From Branchinecta lynchi (Eukaryota > Arthropoda > Branchiopoda > Anostraca > Branchinectidae): a stretch of DNA of 64,000 nucleotides. The position numbers and the translations under genes were made by a program. A model generated the notes under the pieces. The model saw only the letters and a program-made list of their open reading frames with translations, was not told the origin of the DNA and searched no databases. The stretch covers positions 1,123,501 through 1,187,500 of the forward strand of contig JAKZAP010000017.1 of NCBI GenBank assembly GCA_023053575.1, read 5' to 3'. Positions 1 to 8,370 of this stretch are shown one piece after another; position 1 is the first letter of the stretch, and every line of letters starts with the position of its first letter.

Positions 1-1170
1 GTCGAGAAGCCTTACCTCTAGTGACACTACTGCTTTGTCTTAAAACCTAGACACTTTAATAACTCCTTTCTGAAACAAGTCTTCACCCTCCTTCCAAATC
101 GGCAAGGTAACTAGCTTCCACCATGATAATCATTTCCTGAACGAAATTAGATTACCAAAGTGTACTGTCACGTGTTGACACTAATTGGATCAACCTGCTC
201 TGTTCTGTGACGCCCTCCGATTTTCTCGGTATGCTGCCGACGGAGAACCTTGCTTCTGCGTAAACAATGACAACGAAAAGCGAACAGCTCCTACTTCCTT
301 TCGTAGGCAAGGTTGTAGGAAGGAACTGTTTAGCCAAACTGGCAGCTCAGTACAAAAGAAAATACAAGTCGACGGTCATAGGTCAGTGGTCGATAATGAA
401 ACGCTCTTCTTTAGCTATCCATCTACAAATTTTTTTTTAATAATCCGCTTCAAACACGAGCACGAATGAAAGGACAATGGAAATTGTACTTACATATATG
501 TATTGTATGTATATCATTTGTATGCTATATTGTATCTTTAACAACAGGCCTATAGTCGGTTTATATATTATTTATATTAACATGTGCTAGATGATGATCT
601 TCCAGTTTATGAAGGAAATAGTCTTAGTGTCCCTAAAGCTTCTGCAACAAAGCCCTTCAATTGACACAGTTGACCTTGGATTTGCTGACACCAAGACCCT
701 AAATAGGAACTAAGTTCCGGTTTATCTAGGCCTATGGGCTACTGGCGATTCTCTTACCCTGAACCTCGAGTGAACTTAATTTTTCAGAGGACAGATGCAG
801 CAAGAACTCCCTCAGATGGCCTTCTCCTCCCAAACATCTTCCCATTAACGTCGAGTGGACCACTTCAACGCTGCACTCCTCGGACTTTGCGAAGCAAGAG
901 TCTTCCTTCCTGACCCTCTCCTCTGAATCCCTGCAGTTGCCACTGGGGGACTGCATCTGGAAGTCAACTAGGTTTGTGAACCATAAACCTTGCACACGAT
1001 CCTGCAAAGAGGCGTCATTCAGGAGGGCGGGGGCAGCTAGCCCCCTGACTTCCGAAGCGGGAAAATAGCCACCCACGAAAACTACTGTAAGACCTAGTTA
1101 ACGAGGCGCAAATACGAATATGCTATGTATCTACTCTTGTTGTTTTGGTGTTAACGAAATTACTATAAAT
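1..1170. other. Unassigned sequence, no recognised gene
   Basis: No domain or repeat end is recognised here. The longest open stretch is on the minus strand at 732-1076 (114 codons), with a Ser/Glu/Leu-rich product that resembles no family I know. It lacks a convincing start context, and it could be the antisense of transposon debris or a diverged exon. Confidence 0.4.
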
Positions 1171-1173
1171 CCT

Positions 1174-2260
1174 TAGAATGAGTCTGTGCCATTATTTGCT
1201 GGCGACACAGTTGCACTCAGCACTGCCGAGACAAAGGAATTACTTGAGTCATCAATGAGGGATAACATGGATAGTTTGAATTCATGGCTGAACGTAAATA
1301 AGCTTAAGATAAACCTTGGTAAGTCTAATTTTATCATATTTTCGAGATCTCCTGATTTTTATCCATTTTTTCGTGAAATCCTAACACAACGTGGAACTTT
1401 AAAGCGGGTTCCTTGCACAAAGTACCTGGGGGTTTATCTTGATGAGACTTTGTCTTTTAAGCCCCATGTTCAGTGTATAAGCAAAACTCTGTCACATAAT
1501 CTTGGTATAATGAGGAAACTTAAGAATTTTTTCCTATATTACGTCTTCTATATTTTTCCCTGATCCACCCTTATATTATATACTGTTGTAATGTTTGGCT
1601 CTAGACATTCTCTTCTATTATTCGGCCAATACGGGTTATACAGAACAACGCTATTAGATTACTCGCGGGACTTCAACACCGTGAATCAGCATGTGATGTT
1701 TACGAGCGGTTAAAAATATTACCAGCTTCTGGATTAAGGGAATTGTATACGGTTCTGTTCATTTTTAAGTTAAAAAGTAGAAAATCTTTCATGTTTTGAA
1801 GTTTTTATTTTAAGGTCCTCGGTCCGTGATACCCGAAATTCTCAACAGATAAGTATTCCCTTAGCTGTTACAACACGGTCTACGTTTTCTCTGCTTCATA
1901 GGGGTTTTAGAAGTTAAAACCAATTAGCTCAAGATTTAAAAAACATTCCTGATATTCCTTCTTTTAAGCGTCAAATTAAACAGAACCTGTTTAGTAAGTA
2001 TGGATTCTGAGAAATAGTATTCATTTTTATTATGTTGAGGTTGTTATTTATTGTTTGCTGTGGGTCTTCTGAGGATGATTATTATCTCTATCCGTTACAT
2101 ATTTTTTGTGGTTTTGTTTGTGGTCTCGATTAGGAAAATTGAAGTTGACTCTTTGTTCAGTAGTTGTTCTGCATTAATGCAGTTTTTATTTTTTTTTGCC
2201 ACCCCTTAGGACAAGGTTACTTCTTGGGATGGTTGTTAAACGGAAGTGTTTTATTTATTT
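1174..2260 (+). mobile_element. 5'-truncated, decayed LINE (reverse transcriptase C-terminal part)
   Basis: The open frame at 1186-1563 reads through the end of a non-LTR retrotransposon reverse transcriptase. It contains a degraded catalytic box (FAGDT where FADDT is expected), then the conserved sequence around NKLKINLGKSNF and KYLGVYLD and the start of the thumb. A stop at 1561 breaks the frame. Thumb-like residues (AIRLLAGLQHRES, YERLKILPASG) continue in another frame to about 1740. An untranslated tail then runs to a TTTATTTATTCAATAAA-like end just before a TC microsatellite, as expected for a LINE 3' end. The loss of the first catalytic-pair aspartate (GD for DD) and the frameshift mean it is dead. 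It belongs to the CR1/L2-like group in a broad sense; the clade is not certain. Confidence 0.75.
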
Positions 2261-2272
2261 ATTCAATAAATT

Positions 2273-2294
2273 TCTCTCTCTCTCTCTCTCTCTC
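2273..2294. repeat. (TC)n microsatellite
   Basis: Uninterrupted TC dinucleotides directly follow the A+T-rich 3' end of the upstream LINE. It could have arisen from the element's tail. Confidence 0.9.
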
Positions 2295-4160
2295 ATACAA
2301 AATATTTTGTACATAAGCTCTCATTAGTATATTGTTTACTTTGCGCTCATGTGTTTTTACGATTTCATAAATCATTTTATTTTTCCCAGTATTCGTTGAA
2401 ATAGCCTGGGATGTCAAAACGTTAAATGAAACACGAAATAAAAACATTATAAACACCATTGATTTCTTTCCACTGTTGTGTCATGATCTTGTTTGCTTTC
2501 TGCTTCCAGGTTGTGGTGCTTAACGAAGTATGGTACAAATGGTCTGCTATACCGCTGGCTGTGCTTGATCGGTGATTTCAATAGAAGTGGCTCGCAGCGT
2601 TTTAATTTCTCGGCCCGACGTGTGTTGCCGCTAGGAGTTGAAGCCGGGGCTGGTAGGATGTCCCGATGTACCTGAGATCTGAGGCACTTTTCACCAAATG
2701 ACATGGTGAGATGGTGGCGTCGCTCCGAAAGGGTTGAGATTCTGAGTTGTTTGGTGCTGTCCTCGTATGACACATATGTCTGCCCAAGTATGATTTTGCA
2801 GGCTCGTAAGTTTTACGTTAAAGAATGCTAAGGGGGCAAGGGATGCCGCCGCTGCCCCCCTCCTTCATTTTCCGCGAAATAACACCTCTTCTGCACCTCA
2901 AAGTGCACAAAGGCAGTCTGTTGCATGCCTAGTACGTACTAGTAGTGCAAGTATGCTGAGCTAATTCTGTAACAGCAACGAATCTTTGACCATGCTGCAG
3001 CAAGCAAAGCCAAACTGTCACCTAACCTACAAACCATCCATGGCCTACTGACTATGAGATATGATGGTTAGACAACCTAAAAAGGTATACTATTTAGCCT
3101 ATGCGTATACCTATAGCTCTAGCCGTTCCGAAGACCGTAGCTCAACGTAGCTGCCACAACTTATAGCAGTAGAGATTTACTACAGGTTGAATGAATAAAG
3201 AAATCTTATTTTTACCTTAAACGGCGTTACTACTTCTACTCCTATGATGATACGGCTTAACAATAATCCTCTATGTACATGGATACTCTTCAGCTGCACT
3301 TTAAATCTACAAACTGGAACTGCACTAACGATGAATACAGGAACTCATCAAATGAATATTGAAGACTAACGAATAGTGAAGACAACAACTCAAAAACTAA
3401 GACAGACGAAGAACTAAAACTCAAACTTAAAAATAACTATGTGAGTCCCAACTCCCAGTTTATATAACTTTCGTTGATCCCGGTTGTGCTTACTTCAATT
3501 GTGTAAAAACATTTAGCAATCTTGCACTTACGTGAACCCAATACTGCTTACCTTAAACTTCAATGGGCGGATCAAACGGTCATGATGCCACATTGCCACC
3601 CCCTAGAATATAATGTAACATCAAAAATCAGCAGATTCCTCGACAACTTATTTTCGCTAAAATATCGTTACGCCGTTTTTTGCTGAATGACATACTCCAA
3701 ATATAAGCGGAGTTTCTTTTTTCTTATCTGTCCGTTGTTATTATATACTCCGGATTATTTGTAATGTTGACAAATATTCATACTGATGGTTTTACCTGAG
3801 AATTTCTTGTAAGCTCTGGAATCAGCTGCAAGTAGGTCGTTTATATTTGTAGATTTTGGTAGTGTTGTAACTTAACATCCAGAAAAAAAACTTTTCATTG
3901 GTACTACAAACAACAGAAACTTTCATCAGATAAAACTAGAGCAATCTCCCAGCTACAGAGACGGTATATTTGAGCAGCCATGGCGCTCTCGCCACTCAGC
4001 TCTACAAAAAGATTGATTTCGTACATGGCCTATAGTTTTTGAATTTTTGCGCCTTGCAAGCAATGACAAGCGATAACAATAAAAGGGCTTATTTTTGAAG
4101 CGCTATCTACTGCTATTCAGTAATGTGTATGTATGAAGCATGTTATAATATATCATAGTT
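2295..4160. other. Unassigned intergenic sequence
   Basis: Overlapping open stretches on the minus strand around 2447-2787 (up to 108 codons) look like decayed coding sequence but match nothing I recognise. The rest is low-complexity, A+T-rich DNA with no supported feature apart from the direct repeat listed separately. Confidence 0.4.
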
Positions 4161-4220
4161 ACTGCCCATTGTGCTTTAATTGTGTAGGAACATTTAGCAA
4201 TCTTGCACTTATGCGAAACC
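3485..4220 (+). repeat. Direct repeat pair, about 50 bp each
   Basis: A block around 3485-3540 (core ACATTTAGCAATCTTGCACT) recurs at about 4170-4220 in the same orientation with a few changes, about 685 bp apart. The second copy lies directly before the CR1-like coding frame. The pair could be an old terminal duplication or part of a dispersed family; two copies cannot decide. Confidence 0.5.
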
Positions 4221-4229
4221 ATAGTTCTG

Positions 4230-6085
4230 CACTCCTCATCAAAAGCTTAATCGTGGTGACTTATCCGAGGGAGCTGTGACTTGCGGATCAACCGGGTCAA
4301 CGGGTCAACCTCAACCACTCCACTTGAAATTGCTGAGTCCTTGAACGAGCAATTTGCCTCTGTGTACACCAATGACTTGAACGACAGGGACCTACCAGAA
4401 ATGACAAGATATACCGTCACCATACCCATGGAAAGGATTGTTGTTTCTGAGTCAGATGTCGAAAAACGTCTCGCTGCCCTGGACCCCAACAAATCTAGAG
4501 GACCAGATGGGATACACCCAAGGACTGTGAAAGAGACCAGCTCTGTTCTAGCTCCAGTACTGACAAGGATATTTCAACTATCGCTTGATCATGGATCCAT
4601 ACCTGGAGACTGGAAAACTGCCACCATCACGCCCATCTACAAGAAGGGTAATAAGGACTCCCCAGAAAACTACCGTCCAATCAGCTTGACATCTGTCATA
4701 TCCAAAGTCATTGAAGGCATAGTTAATAAAGAAATTACCCAGCACCTGGCAGCAAACAACATCATCCACCAAAGCCAACATGGATTCGTCCGAGGAAAGT
4801 CTGTGGACACTAACCTAATAGAGTCCTACGAGATCGTCACCAATCTTCTGGAGCAAGCCACACCAGTTGACGTAGCACTCCTTGACCAGGCCAAAGCATT
4901 CGACAAAGTCAGTCACCGAAGATTGCGCATCAAGGTCGACGCATGCTTTATTCATCCTCAAGTAGCAGACTGGGTGCAGAACTTCCTGACTGGACGCAAG
5001 CAACGAGTTCGAGTCTTCGGGATAGCAGGTGAGGAGGTCTTGTCATCGGAAGCCGCAGTACTTAGTGGAGTCCCGCAAGGGACAGTACTAGGACCAACCC
5101 TCTTTAACATATACATCAACGACGCCCATCAGCTTCTGAAGAACCCCATGCCACAATACGCAGATGACTCGAAGCTAATTGCCAATGCCTTCACGAACAC
5201 CCCTCAAGAAGATCTCAACGCTTTAACTGACTGGTCAAGTGAATGGAAACTAGAGTTCAACCCAGATAAATGTCGTATACTTCACTTTGGACACAACAAC
5301 CCAAAGCGGCAGTACCAGATGAGACCACATGGATCGAGCACCCCAGTCCCGATCCCATCCACCTCAGAAGAAAGGGACCTCGGAGTTATTGTGGACGACA
5401 AACTAAAATTCCACACTCACACCAAAAAGGTAGTGGCTAGCGCCAATCAGACCCTAGGGATGATAAAACGATCAATCGCATCCCGCAAACCAACTGTCAT
5501 GCTGAAGCTCTACAAAGCTTTGGTCAGGCCCAAGCTGGAGTGCGGCAACGCCCTCGCCTCACCCTATTACAAACAAGACAAGAAACTAATCGAAGGTGTC
5601 CAGAGGCGAGCAACAAAATCCATCCAAGGCCTTAGAGCACTACCTTATGAACAACGACTGCAGAAACTGAAGATCCCGACACTTACTTACCGGCGGAAGA
5701 GAGGGGACATGCTACTAGTCTACAGAATCCTCAACTCTAATTGTCTCCCCTCCCTCTTCGCCCCCGACAACCACTCACGGACCAGGGGCCACTCCCGGAA
5801 ACTGTCCAGAAGGTGCAATACCTCTCGTGTTCGCCAGCACTTCTTCAGTAACCGAGCTGTTCCTCTTTGGAACAGCTTGTCTGAACCAACTGTCACCAGC
5901 GAAACACCCGAAGGTTTCAAAAAGCGACTTGACGAGGACTGGCGCGGGCAACCCTGGAAAAAGGACTGGTGCGCCCCGGAAGCAGCAACCAGATCATAGC
6001 ACCATCGTCATCCGCAAGCTACTCATCGGGATACAACATCCTTATTGCTTGCAAGTGCAATTTAAGGTAATTTTAAGGTAATTAC
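4230..6085 (+). mobile_element. CR1-like non-LTR retrotransposon, 5'-truncated
   Basis: The copy begins inside the second open frame, so the endonuclease and ORF1 are missing, and ends after a short tandem tail (TTTAAGGTAA repeated at about 6060-6081) like those that close CR1-type elements. The coding part is open throughout, so the insertion is fairly young. A sister copy lies at 60903-61703, where a longer tandem tail (TTTGCAGGTA units) is seen, and a short 3'-end-like match (GCTTGCAAGTGCA) lies near 54055. Target duplications could not be defined. Confidence 0.85.
4281..5999 (+). CDS. CR1-like reverse transcriptase, partial ORF2 (572 codons, open)
   Basis: This frame encodes a LINE reverse transcriptase that would copy element RNA at a nicked target. 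Motifs appear in family order: NKSRGPDGIHP near residue 70, RPISLTSVISK near 130, QHGFVRGKS near 165, LLDQAKAFDKVSH near 200 (first catalytic aspartate), SGVPQGTVLGP near 262 and the intact catalytic box QYADDSK near 293. The thumb follows (ERDLGVIVDDKLKF, LVRPKLECG, EGVQRRATK, RRKRGDMLLVYRIL), then a WNSL-type C-terminus. The first codon is not a true start, since the upstream part of ORF2 is missing. The frame starts after a stop at 4257. No internal stops occur. LLDQAKAFD has Gln where the family usually has Phe. Confidence 0.88.
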   Translation: MRINRVNGSTSTTPLEIAESLNEQFASVYTNDLNDRDLPEMTRYTVTIPMERIVVSESDVEKRLAALDPNKSRGPDGIHPRTVKETSSVLAPVLTRIFQLSLDHGSIPGDWKTATITPIYKKGNKDSPENYRPISLTSVISKVIEGIVNKEITQHLAANNIIHQSQHGFVRGKSVDTNLIESYEIVTNLLEQATPVDVALLDQAKAFDKVSHRRLRIKVDACFIHPQVADWVQNFLTGRKQRVRVFGIAGEEVLSSEAAVLSGVPQGTVLGPTLFNIYINDAHQLLKNPMPQYADDSKLIANAFTNTPQEDLNALTDWSSEWKLEFNPDKCRILHFGHNNPKRQYQMRPHGSSTPVPIPSTSEERDLGVIVDDKLKFHTHTKKVVASANQTLGMIKRSIASRKPTVMLKLYKALVRPKLECGNALASPYYKQDKKLIEGVQRRATKSIQGLRALPYEQRLQKLKIPTLTYRRKRGDMLLVYRILNSNCLPSLFAPDNHSRTRGHSRKLSRRCNTSRVRQHFFSNRAVPLWNSLSEPTVTSETPEGFKKRLDEDWRGQPWKKDWCAPEAATRS

Positions 6086-6099
6086 ATCCTAGTGTTACG

Positions 6100-6240
6100 A
6101 TTATCCATTACAGCAGCATCATTTAAGGGGGGCAGCTTCTCCCACCTGTCTTTCTAAAAGAGCACAAAGCTACTACCCGAAAACCACTAGGCTATACTAA
6201 ACGAACAAAAATCATAAATGTGTTTCAGTTTCATTGGAAT
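6100..6240. other. Short unassigned spacer
   Basis: A+T-rich sequence between the CR1-like 3' end and the next inverted terminus. Nothing is recognised. Confidence 0.4.
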
Positions 6241-7052
6241 ATACAGGAGGGGTACCTAACCTCAGACAGATTTCTGAAATTCTAAAAACTGGATGACTTA
6301 ACTTTCAATTATCTGTGCTTGAAGACTATTTAAAATAAAAAGAGATGCACCAAATTGAAGTTTAATAATTGGGCAATATGACAACACTATTTAGTCTTGT
6401 GAAAACTTTTGCAGAAATTAAAAAATCATTTTTAATCCTCCAAAACCCTATTTACAAGAGCTCGATTACGGCGAGGTCTACCTCGACACTATGTACACTA
6501 CCTCGAACGTCTAGCCGGCGCAACGTTGTCACAGTTCAATGTCGGATAACCACTTACTGATATAATTATTAAGATATTATCCTACTTTTTCATGAAGGTG
6601 TTTTGTAAACAAAGATGTTGCCGCTGCAGCTCCGAAAACTGAGTGGCAGAGTTTTTGGGTTCCTAGTTCATACAGCTAATGTCAGTTGCTTCAGCTGAAG
6701 CGTGGCAGCCAGAAGCCGCAACTTTCACAGGAAGACGGAAGTGTGGGGACAAGGTGTGGCTGGTCGTGGGAGGCTGGAGATAAGTGTTTCAGCATATTTT
6801 AGGTCTCTCCAGATTCTGGACACTTGCTTATGAAGATCTGTTGCCTCCGAAAATGCCTTCTTAAACCTTTCTTTCTGCCCCAGTCTGCGCCAGAGTGGGG
6901 AAGTTTGAGAAAGTAGAGGGGCTTGTGGGGTTAACAGAGGATTTGCCAAATCTTCGTAGCTCACATGGGAACATTGACAGACACGGTTGAAGTATCATGG
7001 ACTGGTGACCTATTCAATGCCGGTAAAGGACCTGAGCTGAAAGCTACTATTA

Positions 7053-7323
7053 ATTCAAACAATGTTTACACGGATACGTCAGCTCTGATTTTTCATCAGC
7101 GATATTTCGGCCCTTCTTGGCAAGGGTCCTCGTCAGGCTGTCAATCTTCTTGTTCAACTTCGGGGAAGGAAACAAACCTGGGAGCAATTTGGTTACAGGT
7201 TTGTTTCCTTCCCCGAAGTTGAACAAGAAGATTGACAGCCTGACGAGGACCCTTGCCAAGAAGGGCCGAAATATCGCTGATGAAAAATCAGAGCTGACGT
7301 ATCCGTGTAAACATTGTTTGAAT
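7053..7323. repeat. Near-perfect palindrome, two 127-bp arms, 17-bp loop
   Basis: The left arm 7053-7179 and right arm 7197-7323 read as inverted complements with essentially no mismatch, around the loop 7180-7196. Each arm carries a block that recurs elsewhere (39729, 46289, 57845), with the core CTGACGAGGACCC then AAGGGCCGAAATAT. This is a head-to-head inverted dimer of one repeat family. Near identity suggests recent formation or ongoing gene conversion between arms. Confidence 0.9.
7241..7271 (+). other. Hammerhead-ribozyme-like core (candidate)
   Basis: CTGACGA (7241-7247), a stem-forming segment (GGACCC paired with GGGCC, one bulge), then GAAA (7268-7271) fits the conserved core and helix II of hammerhead ribozymes. 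A mirror copy lies on the minus strand at 7105-7136. Downstream, a small hairpin (CTGAT/ATCAG) is followed by GTATC, which could supply helix III and the cleavage site, but only about four pairs form and helix I is not convincing. Other family members deviate from CTGANGA. Treat as a candidate only. Confidence 0.3.
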
Positions 7324-7886
7324 AAATGTTTCAAAGTCAGCTTGGGCTCAAAGAATATTTAGCTACTATTAATTTTTACCTGAAAGACCCAATCGGACCC
7401 CGAGTTTTTAGTGGTCTTGTTAAGCATGTCCCTGAGGAAATGAATCTCTTTTTTATTTCAATTAAACAAAAGCCAAAATATACACTCGCTATTCAGTGTT
7501 GTCGCAGTAAAGCAAGTCAAGACTCTAGACCAAAGTCTCAACAGATCCTCCGCTCTGCGACAAACTTCTTGAATGCTGTTATTCTGTATGTGAGCTCGAC
7601 GGCAGAAACACAACCTCGACCGCCAGACATCAGGAAACAAAAGAATAGTTTAACTAACAAAGTAAATTGTAAATAGAAGTGAATTATTAATTTTTTCGTG
7701 ATTTATGGTGAGTTTTACAGCAGATTATAGGCCTTTTAAAGGAATTTTGCAGAACTGACAAGACGGAAACGAGGATATGCAAAAACGAGGTTGGATACCC
7801 CTCCTGTATTTAAAGACAAAAAAAAATTACACAATTAACATTCCTGTCAGGAAAGCACAAAATTATTAGGCTAGGTATGGCTAAAG

Positions 7887-8060
7887 TAAGAGACGTTACT
7901 AGCCAAAATGTTTAGGGAGGGGGGGGGAAGGTATTTAGGAACTGACTGGTCATTGCTGACAGTTTTGGGGGAAAACAACTGCTTTTAAGATAAAAAAGGC
8001 TGCTTTGACACAAAATCTACTAATTTTAATTAAAAAAAAACAACTAAAGAAAAAATTTAT
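7887..8060 (+). mobile_element. Fragment of hAT-like MITE family S
   Basis: The stretch from GAGACGTTACTAGCC at 7889 matches the left terminus of the complete family member at 41731 (CAGAGGCGTTACTAGCC), followed by the same G-rich run, GGTATTTAGGAACTGACTGGTCATT and AAGG/TTT-rich blocks. The outer CAG is lost and the right end is not defined. Confidence 0.6.
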
Positions 8061-8302
8061 TATAATATTTATTTATTATAATACTGTATATAACATATAA
8101 TGTTAATTAGGAATAAACAGCTAAAAGAATGTTACTAAACATTCAAAATGGGTTAGACTAATCTTAATAGATGATGCTTGCAGGAAAAGTGAGCACAAGA
8201 ACACAGGATCACAACATAAGCTGGTCACAAGGAATTACCAATCCAATACAAGGAATTACCTGATTTACCTGAACTTCTAGCCGCATTTTCAAATTTTCGA
8301 AA

Positions 8303-8353
8303 ATGTCGTCCGTCGATACTTACAATTGGACAGATAGATGCCGCGGACAGGAG
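8303..8353 (+). other. Possible upstream (5'-UTR) exon ending in a strong splice donor
   Basis: An ATG at 8303 opens 17 codons that end at GAG|GTAAGAG, a near-consensus donor at 8353/8354, 17 bp before the foldback insertion. An acceptor-like sequence (TATTGTAG, ending at 10585) lies 99 bp before the CDIPT start. If joined, the short frame would stop soon after, so it would be an upstream ORF/leader and not extra CDIPT protein. This is pattern only; no transcript evidence is available. Confidence 0.2.
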
Positions 8354-8370
8354 GTAAGAGTTTCTTCCGT

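Larger units (their letters stand above)
6241..7809. mobile_element. Possible DNA transposon bounded by 23-bp inverted termini
   Basis: Positions 6241-6263 (start ATACAGGAGGGGTACC) and 7787-7809 (ending GGATACCCCTCCTGTAT) are inverted complements over 23 bases with two mismatches. A third similar terminus (GGGGTATCTAACCTC) is at about 12272, just before the CCCH ORF1 relic. No clear target duplication was found, so the boundaries are provisional. The interior holds the 127-bp palindrome and two unrecognised open stretches: minus 6725-6964, and plus 7326-7676. The second has a relative on the minus strand at 57537-57788 (both begin with the sequence LGLKE after a similar start), so it is repeat-family sequence and not a host gene. 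Confidence 0.45.

Noticed and set aside
732..1076. 114-codon minus frame considered as a host gene
   Set aside because: No recognisable domain, no neighbouring exons and biased composition; kept as unassigned only.
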